Source: Paramagnetospirillum magneticum AMB-1
Lineage (GTDB): Bacteria; Pseudomonadota; Alphaproteobacteria; Rhodospirillales; Magnetospirillaceae
Direction: 5' to 3'
Assembly (NCBI RefSeq): GCF_000009985.1
Contig: NC_007626.1
Span: forward strand, 1,450,745 to 1,514,744
Length of the DNA stretch: 64,000 bases
In this document: positions 44,895-54,957 of the stretch, in pieces
How the letters are laid out: every line of letters begins with the position of its first letter
Position numbering within the stretch: position 1 is the first letter of the stretch
Notes under the pieces: generated by a model
Database searches by the model: none
The model's input: only the letters and a program-made list of their open reading frames with translations
Told to the model about the DNA's origin: nothing
Made by a program: the position numbers and the translations under genes

Positions 44895-45536
44895 TCAGCG
44901 TCGCAACGCCGCGATGTTGGCGGCATAGTCCTTGGTCTTGAACACCGCCGAACCGGCCACCAGGACGTTGGCGCCGGCGGCGACAACGCGGTGGGCGTTG
45001 TCGGCGGTGACGCCGCCGTCCACTTCCAGGTCGATGGGCCGCGTGCCGATCATCGCCTTGATGCGGGCGATCTTGTCCAGTTGGGCTTCGATGAAGCTCT
45101 GGCCGCCGAAGCCGGGATTGACGCTCATCACCAGGACGAGGTCCAGCTTGTCCATGACGTATTGGATGACGCTTTCCGGCGTGGAGGGATTGAGCGACAC
45201 GCCGGCCTTCTTGCCCAGCGAGCGGATCAGCTGCAGCGAGCGGTCCAGATGCTTGTCGGCCTCGGCATGGACCACGATGATGTCGGCCCCGGCCTTGGCA
45301 TAGTCCTCGATATAGGGCTGGGCCGGGTCGATCATCAGATGGACGTCGAAGACCTTGGTGGTATAGGGCCGGATGGCCTTGATGATGGCCGGGCCGAAGG
45401 TCAGGTTGGGCACGAAATGGCCGTCCATGACGTCGATATGCACCCAGTCGCAGCCGGCCTCGTCGATGGCCTTGACCTCTTCGCCCAGGCGGGCGAAATC
45501 GGCGGACAGGATGCTGGGGGCGATCTTGACGGTCAT
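44895..45536 (-). CDS. rpe: Ribulose-phosphate 3-epimerase
   Basis: A 213-residue TIM-barrel enzyme interconverting ribulose 5-phosphate and xylulose 5-phosphate. Visible motifs: IAPSILSADFARLG, HIDVMDGHFVPNLTFGP, NPGFGGQSFI and the phosphate-binding DGGVTADNA / AGSAVF. It acts in the pentose phosphate and Calvin pathways. ATG at 45536 starts MTVKIAPSIL. It is the last gene of glpX-tkt-fba-rpe. Confidence 0.95.
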   Translation of the reverse strand: MTVKIAPSILSADFARLGEEVKAIDEAGCDWVHIDVMDGHFVPNLTFGPAIIKAIRPYTTKVFDVHLMIDPAQPYIEDYAKAGADIIVVHAEADKHLDRSLQLIRSLGKKAGVSLNPSTPESVIQYVMDKLDLVLVMSVNPGFGGQSFIEAQLDKIARIKAMIGTRPIDLEVDGGVTADNAHRVVAAGANVLVAGSAVFKTKDYAANIAALRR

Positions 45537-45564
45537 GGGCTTGGGTCCTGTCTTAGAAATCGTC

Positions 45565-45650
45565 ATGGCCGGGCGTGACCCGGCCATCCATGGGACCCCC
45601 GGGGCGTGAAGTTCACCGCCGGGCTGGCCTTTCGGCCAGACCCGGTGGCC
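45565..45650. repeat. Palindromic elements between rpe and fba
   Basis: Two hairpins: atGGCCGGGcgtgaCCCGGCCat at 45565-45587 and caccgccgggctggcc-tttc-ggccagacccggtg at 45614-45647. The first is of a type scattered in alphaproteobacterial genomes. Neither is followed by a T-run, so they are listed as repeats that may affect mRNA stability. Confidence 0.65.
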
Positions 45651-45677
45651 CGGGGGTGACGAAATGATAGAAGCTTC

Positions 45678-46742
45678 TCAGTTCACCTTGGGAGCCAGGG
45701 CGCCCTTGGCATACAGCGCGCTCATGTCTTCCAGGCCGACCACCTTGATCTTCGAGGCCTGGCCGGAGGTGCCGAAGGCGTCGTAGCGGCTCTTGCAGAC
45801 CTCGACCATGGCGGCGATGGAGGGCTTCAGGTAGTCGCGGGGGTCGAACTTCTTGGGGTTGTCGTGGAAGTACTTGCGGATGCAGCCGGTGACGGCCAGA
45901 CGCAGGTCGGTGTCGATGTTGATCTTGCGCACGCCGTGCTTGATGCCTTCGACGATTTCCCCGACCGGCACGCCATAGGTCTCGCCCAGGGCGCCGCCGT
46001 AATCGTTGACGATCTTCAGCAGGTCCTGAGGCACCGAGGAGGAGCCGTGCATCACCAGATGGGTGTTGGGGATGCGGGCGTGGATTTCCTTGATGCGCTT
46101 GATGGCCAGCACTTCGCCCGTCGGCGGACGGGTGAACTTGTAGGCGCCGTGGCTGGTGCCGATGGCGATGGCCAGGGCATCCACCTGGGTCAGCTTGACG
46201 AATTCGGCGGCCTCGTCAGGGTCGGTCAGCAGCTGGGAATGGTCCAGCTTGCCCTCGGCGCCGACGCCGTCTTCCTTGCCGGCGGTGCCGGTTTCCAGCG
46301 AGCCGAGACAGCCCAGCTCACCCTCGACCGAGACGCCGCAGGCATGGGCGATGTCGACCACCTGCTTGGTGACCGCCACGTTGTAATCCCAATCGGACGG
46401 GGTCTTGCCGTCTTCCCGGAGCGAGCCGTCCATCATCACCGACGAGAAGCCGGACTGGATGGCGCGCACATTGATGGCCGGGCTGGTGCCGTGGTCCTGG
46501 TGCATGCAGACCGGAATCTGGGGATAGGCCTCGATGGCGGCCAGGATCAGGTGGCGCAGGAAGGGCTCGCCGGCGTATTTGCGGGCGCCGGCCGAGGCCT
46601 GGAGGATGACCGGGGCGTCGCAGGCGGACGCCGCCTCCATGATCGCCTTGACCTGCTCCATGTTGTTCACGTTGAAGGCGGGAATGCCGTAGCTATTCTC
46701 GGCAGCGTGGTCGAGGAGCTGGCGCATCGAAACAAGGGACAT
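45678..46742 (-). CDS. fba: Fructose-1,6-bisphosphate aldolase class II
   Basis: A 354-residue zinc-dependent aldolase. Seen: CMHQDHGTS (zinc-binding histidines), GFSSVMMDGSLREDGKT, VEGELGCLGSLE, GTSHGAYKF and NIDTDLRLA. Catalyses cleavage or formation of fructose 1,6-bisphosphate (and sedoheptulose bisphosphate in Calvin-cycle forms). Length and lack of the longer class IIA features fit the class IIB Calvin-type (CbbA) group. It lies downstream of tkt by 41 bp and above rpe. Confidence 0.94.
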   Translation of the reverse strand: MSLVSMRQLLDHAAENSYGIPAFNVNNMEQVKAIMEAASACDAPVILQASAGARKYAGEPFLRHLILAAIEAYPQIPVCMHQDHGTSPAINVRAIQSGFSSVMMDGSLREDGKTPSDWDYNVAVTKQVVDIAHACGVSVEGELGCLGSLETGTAGKEDGVGAEGKLDHSQLLTDPDEAAEFVKLTQVDALAIAIGTSHGAYKFTRPPTGEVLAIKRIKEIHARIPNTHLVMHGSSSVPQDLLKIVNDYGGALGETYGVPVGEIVEGIKHGVRKINIDTDLRLAVTGCIRKYFHDNPKKFDPRDYLKPSIAAMVEVCKSRYDAFGTSGQASKIKVVGLEDMSALYAKGALAPKVN

Positions 46743-46783
46743 CTACTTCATCTCCTTCCTGGCGTTTTGCCGCCGTGGTCGTC

Positions 46784-48757
46784 TTAGAGGCGAGCCTGGG
46801 CCGCGTCGGCCACCGCTTGGGCGGTAATGCCGAAATGCTCGTAGAGTTTCTCGGCGGGTGCCGAGGCTCCAAAGCCGTTCATGCCGATGACGGCGCCGTT
46901 TTCGCCGACCCAGCGCTCCCACCCGAAGGTGCCCAGCGCCTCGACGGCGACCCGCACGGTGCCTTCACCCAACACGGAGTTACGATACTCCTTCGGCTGG
47001 CGTTCGAACAGTTCCCAGCAGGGCATGGAGACCACGGCCGCCGCGATACCCTTGTCGGCCAGCAGCTTGCGCGCCTCCATGGCCAGGCTGACTTCCGAGC
47101 CGGTGGCGATCAGGGTGACCTGACGCTTCTTTCCCTCGGCCTCGGCCAGCACATAGGCGCCCTTGGCGGTGAGGTTCTCGTCGGTGTGGGTGGTGCGCAG
47201 CGTCGGCAGGTTCTGGCGCGACAGGGCGAAGACCGACGGCCCCTTGGCATTGTCCAGGGCGGCCTCGTAGGCCTCCATGGTCTCCACCGGATCGGCGGGG
47301 CGGAACACCAGCACATTGGGGGTGGCGCGCAGGGCGGCGACGGTCTCGATGGGCTGGTGGGTGGGGCCGTCCTCGCCCAGGCCGATGGAATCGTGGGTCA
47401 GCACGTAGAGCACCCGCTGGTCCATCATGGCGCTCATGCGCAGCGCCGGCCACAGATAGTTGGCGAAGATCAGGAAGGTGCCGCCATAGGGGATGAAGCC
47501 CCCATGCAGCGACAGGCCGTTCATGATCGAGGCCATGCCGTGCTCGCGCACGCCGTAGTGGATGTAGCGGCCCGAGCAGTCCGAGGCCGAAACCGGCTTG
47601 GTGGCCTTGGTGATGGTCAGGTTCGAGTGGGTGAGGTCGGCCGAGCCGCCGATCATCTCGGGGATGACGGGGGTCAGGGCTTCGAGCACTTCCTGGCCGG
47701 CCTTGCGGGTGGCCCATTTGGGCTGCTCGGCCGAAACCTTCTGCTTGAAGGCCGACACCGCCTGCTTCCAGCCCTGGGGCAGGGTGCCGGCATTGGTGCG
47801 CAGGAACTCGTCCTTGCCCGCATAGGCGGCGAAGCGCTTCTCCCACTCGGCGCGGGCGCTGGCGCCCTTGGTGCCGGCGGCGCGCCAGGCGTCCAGCACA
47901 TCGGCGGGAATCTCGAAGGGACCGGCGCTCCAGCCGGCGGCGGCGCGCGCCGCGGCGATCTCGTCGCCGCCCAGCGGGGCGCCGTGGACCTTCTCGCTGC
48001 CCGCCTTGGTGGGAGCGCCCTTGCCGATGGTGGTGCGGCAGGCGATCAGGCTGGGCTGGCCGGACTTCTGCGCCGCGGCGATGGCGGTGGCGATGGCCTC
48101 GGGGTCATGGCCGTCGACGCGGCACACATCCCAGTTGGACGCCTGGAAGCGGGCCAGCTGGTCGTCCGAGGTGGAAATGGCAGTGTCGCCGTCGATGCAG
48201 ATGTGGTTGTCGTCCCACAGCAGGATCAGCTTGGACAGGTTCCACACCCCGGCCAGGGAGATGGCTTCCTGGCTGATGCCCTCCATCAGGCAGCCGTCAC
48301 CGGCCATGACATAGGTGTAGTGGTCGACCACGTCCTTGCCGTGGCGGGCGGCGGCCATCTTCTCGGCCAGGGCGAAGCCCACGGCGTTGGCGACGCCCTG
48401 GCCCAGCGGGCCGGTGGTGGTCTCGGCGATGGCCACATGGCCGAATTCCGGGTGGCCGGCAGTGCGGTAGCCCATCTGGCGGAAGTTCTTGATCTGCTCG
48501 ATATCGGACAGATCCTCGAAGCCGGTCAGGTAGCCCAGCGCGTAGAGCAGCATGGAGCCGTGCCCGGCCGACAGGATGAAGCGGTCGCGGTCGGCCCATT
48601 TGGGGGCCTTGGCGTCGTATTTGAGAAAGCGCGTGAACAGCACGGTGGCCACATCGGCCATGCCCATGGGCATTCCCGGATGGCCGGATTTGGCCTTCTC
48701 GATGGCGTCCATGGTCAAAAAGCGGATGGCATTGGCCATTGCGGCGTGGGTGGTCAT
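46784..48757 (-). CDS. tkt: Transketolase
   Basis: A 657-residue thiamine diphosphate enzyme moving two-carbon units between sugar phosphates. N-terminal ThDP domain (MDAIEKAKSGHPGMPMG; GDGCLMEGISQEA; DDNHICIDGD), central pyrimidine-binding domain (YIHYGVREHGMASIMNG; THDSIGLGEDGPTH) and C-terminal domain (ATGSEVSLAMEA). Works with rpe and fba in the Calvin or pentose phosphate cycles. ATG at 48757 begins MTTHAAMANAIRFL. It is 30 bp from glpX. Confidence 0.96.
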   Translation of the reverse strand: MTTHAAMANAIRFLTMDAIEKAKSGHPGMPMGMADVATVLFTRFLKYDAKAPKWADRDRFILSAGHGSMLLYALGYLTGFEDLSDIEQIKNFRQMGYRTAGHPEFGHVAIAETTTGPLGQGVANAVGFALAEKMAAARHGKDVVDHYTYVMAGDGCLMEGISQEAISLAGVWNLSKLILLWDDNHICIDGDTAISTSDDQLARFQASNWDVCRVDGHDPEAIATAIAAAQKSGQPSLIACRTTIGKGAPTKAGSEKVHGAPLGGDEIAAARAAAGWSAGPFEIPADVLDAWRAAGTKGASARAEWEKRFAAYAGKDEFLRTNAGTLPQGWKQAVSAFKQKVSAEQPKWATRKAGQEVLEALTPVIPEMIGGSADLTHSNLTITKATKPVSASDCSGRYIHYGVREHGMASIMNGLSLHGGFIPYGGTFLIFANYLWPALRMSAMMDQRVLYVLTHDSIGLGEDGPTHQPIETVAALRATPNVLVFRPADPVETMEAYEAALDNAKGPSVFALSRQNLPTLRTTHTDENLTAKGAYVLAEAEGKKRQVTLIATGSEVSLAMEARKLLADKGIAAAVVSMPCWELFERQPKEYRNSVLGEGTVRVAVEALGTFGWERWVGENGAVIGMNGFGASAPAEKLYEHFGITAQAVADAAQARL

Positions 48758-48787
48758 CGAGCAAACCTCAAGGGTGAAGGGTTCAAG

Positions 48788-49744
48788 TCAGGCGCGGCGG
48801 TGCCACGAGGTCAACATCTGGCGAGGCCCGGCGGCCCCTCCGATCAACAGGGTCTGGGTCTTCTCCAGGTCTCGGCTGCGCTCGACGCCGTCCAGCAGCA
48901 GGCCGGTGGTGATGCCGGTGGCGCAGAACACCACCTCATCCGAGCGGACGATCTCGTCCAACCGGTACCAGCGCGCCAGATCCATGCCTGCGGCCTGGAC
49001 GGCGGCGGCCTCGGTGGCCAATTGCGGGTCGATGCGGCCCAGGAACTCGCCGCCCATGGCGCGGATGGCCATGGCCGACAGCAAGCCTTCCGGCGTGCCG
49101 CCGGTGCCCATCAGGGCGTCGATGCCGCTGCCGGGAATGGCCGCCATCAGGGCGCCGGCCACGTCTCCCGCCGGATAGAGAGCGACGCGGGCGCCCGCCT
49201 CGTGGATGGCCTGGACCAGCGCCTTGTGACGCGGCTTTTCGATCACGTAGACCGTGATGTCTTCCAGCGGCTTGTTCAGTGCCGCGGACAGTTGCTTCAG
49301 GCGTTCGGCCGCCGGGGCCTCGGGGTCGATCTTGCCCTTGGCGGCGGGCGGCGCCGCCAGCTTTTCCATGTAGCGGGCCGGGGCGGGGTCGAACAGGGTG
49401 CCGTGGGGCGCCATGGCCACCACCGCCATGGCGTTGGTCATGCCCTTGGCCAGGAACGAGGTGCCTTCCAGCGGATCGACCACCAGGTCCCAGGCAGGCT
49501 CGCCCGATCCGGCGCCGAAGCGCTGGCCGTGGTAGAGCATGCCGATCTCGTCGGCGGGGCCTTCGCCCACCAGCATCAGGCCGTCCAGGTTCAGACGGTC
49601 CAGTTCGGCCTGCATGGCCGCCACGGCGGCATCGTCGGCCAGGGCCTTGTCTCCGCGGCCGATCCAGGCATAGGCGGCCCGCGCCGCCGCCTCGGTGGCG
49701 CGGCGCAGTTCATAGGCTCCGACGGTCATGGAACGCTCGGACAT
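48788..49744 (-). CDS. glpX: Fructose-1,6-bisphosphatase class II (GlpX)
   Basis: A 318-residue phosphatase: DPLEGTSFLAKG (metal and substrate site, DP-x-EGT), GDVAGALMAAIPGSGIDALMGTGGTPEG, and VVFCATGITTG. It hydrolyses fructose 1,6-bisphosphate (and in some groups sedoheptulose bisphosphate). It heads glpX-tkt-fba-rpe, a gluconeogenic/Calvin block. No RuBisCO or phosphoribulokinase gene is nearby, so a Calvin role is not established by this window. Confidence 0.94.
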   Translation of the reverse strand: MSERSMTVGAYELRRATEAAARAAYAWIGRGDKALADDAAVAAMQAELDRLNLDGLMLVGEGPADEIGMLYHGQRFGAGSGEPAWDLVVDPLEGTSFLAKGMTNAMAVVAMAPHGTLFDPAPARYMEKLAAPPAAKGKIDPEAPAAERLKQLSAALNKPLEDITVYVIEKPRHKALVQAIHEAGARVALYPAGDVAGALMAAIPGSGIDALMGTGGTPEGLLSAMAIRAMGGEFLGRIDPQLATEAAAVQAAGMDLARWYRLDEIVRSDEVVFCATGITTGLLLDGVERSRDLEKTQTLLIGGAAGPRQMLTSWHRRA

Positions 49745-49947
49745 GCCCTGTGATCCTTCCCCGGAATCCCCTGGTTCATGGAGACGTGTTTTGGCCGATA
49801 GTGGGGGGGCAGGTCAAGCAAAGGAACACCCGTTCGGGCCTGCCCGCAAGATTCTTGTGGATAGGTCCGAAGCCGTCCGAAGGGGTGGGGGCGGGCGGGA
49901 GGCGACGCGACCCCGCCAAGGGCCGCGCCGCCGCTGCCTGCGGAGCG

Positions 49948-51456
49948 CTACTCCGCCGCCTTGGCCAGGGGCAGCATGGAGCCGGTGCGCTGGAAGGCCA
50001 GATGCCATTCGAAGGCGCGCTCCATGACATGGGGCGTGTGGCCGCCCCGGCCCAGGGCGTCCTTGAGGTAGTCCCGCGCCAGATCCCGGTAGTCGGGGTG
50101 CATGCAGTGCTCGATCATCAGATTGGCCCGCTCGCGCGGCGCCAGTCCGCGCAGATCGGCCAGTCCGCGCTCGGTGACGATGATGTCCACGTCGTGCTCG
50201 CAGTGATCCACATGGGTGACCATGGGGACGATGGAGGAGATGCGGCCGTCCTTGGCCATCGACTTGGTGACGAACACCGAGAGATAGGCGTTGCGGGCGA
50301 AATCGCCCGAGCCGCCGATGCCGTTCATCATCATGGAGGCGTTGACGTGGGTCGAGTTGACGTTGCCGTAGATATCGGCCTCCAGCGCGGTGTTGATGCA
50401 GATCAGACCCAGGCGGCGGATGACCTCGGGGTGATTGCTGACCTCCTGCGGGCGCAGGACGAGGCGGTCCTTGTACTTGCCGATATTGCCGAACACCTCC
50501 TTGCCCCGGGGGCCGGAGAGGGTGATGGACGAGCCCGAGGCGAATTTCAGCTTGCCGGAATCGAACAGGTCGAAGGTGCAGTCCTGCAACACCTCGGAAT
50601 ACATGGAAAGGTCGTGGAACGGCGAATCGATGAAGCCGCCCAGGACGGCGTTGGCGATGGAGCCGATGCCTGCCTGCAGCGGCAGCAGCGAGGTGCCGAT
50701 GCGCCCCTTCCTGACCTCCTGGCGGAAGAAATCGATCAGGTGGTCGGCGATGGCCTTGGTCTCGGCATCGGCCGGGGCGATGTTGGCCGAGCTGTCGTTT
50801 TTCTCGGTGATGACGATGGCGGCGATCTTGGAGGGATCGACCGGAATGTAGGGCAGGCCGATGCGGTCCGACGGCGTGACCAGGGGAATCGGCTCGCGGT
50901 GGGGACGTCGCGTCGGGATATAGACGTCGTGCAGGCCGATCAGGTCCAGGCTCTGATGCAGGTTGATCTCGACGATGATCTTCTCGGCCAGGATGGCGAA
51001 GCTGGCGGAATTGCCGATGGAGGTGGTGGGGATGATGCCGCCTTCCGGCGTGATGGCCACCGCCTCGATGACAGCCACGTCGATGGGCGCCATCTGGCGC
51101 GAACGCAGCATCTCCACCGTCTCCGACAGGTGCTGGTCGACGAACATCACCTCGCCGGCATTGATGGACTTGCGCAGGGTGGGATCGGCCTGGAAGGGAA
51201 TGCGGCGCGACAGACAGCCGGCCTGGGCCAGGGTCTTGTCGATGTCGCTGCCCAGGCTGGCCCCCGTCATCAGGGTGATTTTCAGTTTCTCCTCGGTGGC
51301 CCGCTCGGCCAGGGCCATGGGCACCACCTTGGCGTCGCCCGCCCGGGTGAAGCCGCTCATGCCCACCACCATGCCGTCCTTGATGTGCATGGCCGCCTCT
51401 TCGGCGCCCACCACCTTGCCCCACAGGGAGGTCAATCCGATTCTGTCGCGATACAT
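49948..51456 (-). CDS. Acetyl-CoA hydrolase/transferase family protein
   Basis: A 502-residue CoA-transferase-fold enzyme (MYRDRIGLTSLWGKVVGAEE start). TTSIGNSASFAILAEKIIVEIN contains the region around the catalytic glutamate; FGNIGKYKDRLVLRP and SIVPMVTHVDHCEHDVDIIV are typical of succinyl-CoA:acetate CoA-transferase and acetyl-CoA hydrolase (Cat1/AarC family). It probably moves CoA between succinate and acetate. ATG at 51456 has an AGGAAACGGG site. No other fermentation gene is adjacent. Confidence 0.85.
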   Translation of the reverse strand: MYRDRIGLTSLWGKVVGAEEAAMHIKDGMVVGMSGFTRAGDAKVVPMALAERATEEKLKITLMTGASLGSDIDKTLAQAGCLSRRIPFQADPTLRKSINAGEVMFVDQHLSETVEMLRSRQMAPIDVAVIEAVAITPEGGIIPTTSIGNSASFAILAEKIIVEINLHQSLDLIGLHDVYIPTRRPHREPIPLVTPSDRIGLPYIPVDPSKIAAIVITEKNDSSANIAPADAETKAIADHLIDFFRQEVRKGRIGTSLLPLQAGIGSIANAVLGGFIDSPFHDLSMYSEVLQDCTFDLFDSGKLKFASGSSITLSGPRGKEVFGNIGKYKDRLVLRPQEVSNHPEVIRRLGLICINTALEADIYGNVNSTHVNASMMMNGIGGSGDFARNAYLSVFVTKSMAKDGRISSIVPMVTHVDHCEHDVDIIVTERGLADLRGLAPRERANLMIEHCMHPDYRDLARDYLKDALGRGGHTPHVMERAFEWHLAFQRTGSMLPLAKAAE

Positions 51457-51683
51457 GCCCGTTTCCTTATCCCAGATGGCGCAACTCGGCGCGCTCGGGC
51501 AGAACGGTAGCGGACGGGGGAGGGGGCAGGCGAAATGCAGAGTTTGCACGGCCCCATGCATGTCCGAGGCGCAGGGCCGCATGCCCTGCGCGACGTCCGC
51601 AGCAATAATTCAGCAATAGTTTACGGCTAGGGTTCTTCGTACTTCATCCGAATCGGACATGCGAAGAACTCCAGCCGACTGGG

Positions 51684-51770
51684 GAAGATCCCCGCTTGCG
51701 CGGCAGGGCGACCGTCCTGACCCGTTCGGAGGCTGTGCCTCCCGGTTTGGGGATCGGGGGCAAAAGCCCG
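51684..51770 (+). repeat. Dispersed intergenic repeat, family 1, copy 3 (shortened)
   Basis: gatccccgcttgcgcggcagggcgaccgtcctgacccgttcggaggctgtgcctc joins directly to a cggtttggggatcgggggcaaaagcccg end: the central A/T-rich part and one hairpin present at 4041-4175 are missing. It marks the gap between the CoA-transferase and AsnC-domain genes; the stretch 51457-51683 shows no ORF and may hold the CoA-transferase promoter. Confidence 0.7.
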
Positions 51771-51776
51771 CTTAGG

Positions 51777-52016
51777 TCAGGAAAAGGCCTTGAAGGCGAT
51801 CAGGGTGAAGGTGTCCTTGACGCCGGGCAGGCGCTGGATGGTGTCCACCACGAACTGGCCGATATCGGCCGAGTCGTCGAGATAGCACTTCAGCATCAGG
51901 TCATACTGACCGGAGATGGAGTGCACTTCGGACACCTGTTCGATGTCGACGGCTTCGTCGGCGACCTGATAGGCCAGCCCCAGTTCGCACTTCACCTGGA
52001 CGAAGATGGTCTGCAT
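51777..52016 (-). CDS. Stand-alone Lrp/AsnC ligand-binding (RAM) domain protein
   Basis: A 79-residue protein with only the ligand-binding half of Lrp/AsnC regulators (MQTIFVQVKCELGLAYQVAD, SEVHSISGQYDLMLKCYLDD, TIQRLPGVKDTFTLIAF). It lacks the helix-turn-helix, so it cannot bind DNA alone; such proteins form ring-like oligomers and bind amino acids. ATG at 52016 begins the domain. It is 54 bp downstream of the helicase gene. Confidence 0.85.
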   Translation of the reverse strand: MQTIFVQVKCELGLAYQVADEAVDIEQVSEVHSISGQYDLMLKCYLDDSADIGQFVVDTIQRLPGVKDTFTLIAFKAFS

Positions 52017-52070
52017 GGGAGGTCTCCCGTCGTGTCGGCGAGCCACCGGAGTGACTCGCCCATTATGCCG

Positions 52071-53762
<1,692 letters not shown>

Positions 53763-53879
53763 GTGGGGCGGGATAATAGGGTTTCGGCGCCTTAAGTCAA
53801 TGACGGAACACGGTTTCCCCATTGTAGCCTGCCTGGAGGCGGGTTTAGGCTGGTCCCGGACCCCAGGAGGACGCCCGCC

Positions 53880-54422
53880 ATGCTCATCGAAGCCCCCCGT
53901 TCAAGCCTGCTGATCGTCGACGTCCAGCAGGGGCTGGCGCCGGTCATGAGCGACCCCCGCCGGGTCTATCGCGGCTGCATTCTCCTGTTGCGCGCCGCCA
54001 CCCGCCTGGGCTTGCCTGTGGTGCTCACCGAGCAGTACCCCAAGGGACTGGGCGCCACCTCGGGCGAGGTGATGGAATGGGCGCCCGAGGGCGCGGTGAT
54101 GGAGAAGCTGCATTTCTCCTGCGCCGCCGACGAGGCCATTCTCGCCCGCCTCAAGGGGACGGGCCGCGACCAGGTGGTCATTGCCGGCATCGAATCCCAC
54201 ATCTGCGTGCTGCAAAGCGCCCTGGGCCTCCTGGCGGCGGGCTTCAAGCCGGTGGTGGTGGCCGACGCCTGCGCGTCCCGCGATCCCGCCAATTATCAGG
54301 CGGCCATGGCGCGGCTGGCGGCCGCGGGGGTCGGCGTCGTCACCGTGGAGATGGTGATCTTCGAGTGGCTGCACCGGGCCGGAACGCCGGAATTCAAGGA
54401 GCTCTCCGCCCTGATCAAATGA
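53880..54422 (+). CDS. Isochorismatase-family hydrolase (YcaC-like)
   Basis: A 180-residue cysteine hydrolase: catalytic D14 (LLIVDVQQGL), a lysine in the MEKLHFSC region, and the nucleophile in ESHICVLQSALG (about C106). The EQYPKGLG stretch and DACASRDPANYQAAM are typical of the YcaC-like branch. The substrate is unknown. ATG at 53880 has AGGAGGACG upstream. Divergent from the helicase. Confidence 0.82.
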   Translation: MLIEAPRSSLLIVDVQQGLAPVMSDPRRVYRGCILLLRAATRLGLPVVLTEQYPKGLGATSGEVMEWAPEGAVMEKLHFSCAADEAILARLKGTGRDQVVIAGIESHICVLQSALGLLAAGFKPVVVADACASRDPANYQAAMARLAAAGVGVVTVEMVIFEWLHRAGTPEFKELSALIK

Positions 54423-54599
54423 TGGTGGCGGGCCGGGGTTCGGCCGCGCTATCCCTGGGGGGCGGCTCCCGGGGGATGCGTGGCCGGTTTTCATGCTAAG
54501 TCCATGAGAAACAATGGTGAACGCCGGAGGGGAAACAAAAACTTCAGCCGCCGGAAATTTTTCCCTTTTCATCGCCCGAAAACGGCGTATATAGCGGCT

Positions 54600-54957
54600 T
54601 CAGGTGAGACGTACAGCGCACGTGCCTCTGGCCCCCGAGGGGGTTTAAGTAACGACGTCCAAGGCGTCTTCTGGGTGCAAGCGGGGTGAAAGCCCCCGGT
54701 GCTTGGAGGAAGTAGCTATGAACGTGGTGGCTCGGCAGTCGCTGTCGATGAACTCCAATCCTCTCTTCGCAAACGGATTCCGTCCCCGGCAGGCTTGGGC
54801 GCTGCTGTGGGTCGATGTGCGAAGTACCTCCCGGCGGATCTGACGGCTTCCCGAATTGCCGCCACCTGAACGTCGTCCCGCCGCTTGAATGCGGTGGGCC
54901 GAGCGGAGAGAGTTTTCGGGCCGATCCAATGCCCGGCCTGTTCGAGAGGATTTCGCG
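54600..54957 (+). ncRNA. Structured 5' leader of ornithine decarboxylase (speF-type element)
   Basis: About 360 bases between a TATATA box (54588-54593) and the decarboxylase ATG. It contains a hairpin in which CAAGC (54678-54682) and GGGG pair with CCCC and GCTTG (54701-54705). An alternative pairing TCCAAG (54658-54663) with CTTGGA (54702-54707) would hide the ribosome site of a 41-codon upstream ORF. A second hairpin (CCGC-TTGAAT-GCGG) is at 54881-54894. Position matches the speF leader motif found before ornithine decarboxylase genes in alphaproteobacteria; I could not run a covariance search. Confidence 0.65.
54718..54843 (+). CDS. 41-residue leader peptide in the ornithine decarboxylase leader
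   Basis: Starts with ATG behind an excellent GGAGGAAG site (six bases away). The peptide begins MNVVARQSLSMNS, contains NPLFANGFRPRQAWALLW and ends VDVRSTSRRI. It is unlike a random frame: it has its own strong ribosome site, placed at the base of a switchable hairpin. In E. coli the speFL peptide stalls ribosomes on ornithine to control speF; this peptide has no clear likeness to it but could act in the same way. It ends 114 bp before the decarboxylase. Confidence 0.6.
   Translation: MNVVARQSLSMNSNPLFANGFRPRQAWALLWVDVRSTSRRI

Noticed and set aside
44895..49744. Possible complete Calvin-cycle cbb operon
   Set aside because: glpX, tkt, fba and rpe are present, but no RuBisCO, phosphoribulokinase or cbbR lies in the window, so a dedicated Calvin operon is not claimed.
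46775..49753. Plus-strand open frame of about 990 codons
   Set aside because: Antisense shadow of tkt and glpX; no recognisable domain and low-complexity composition.
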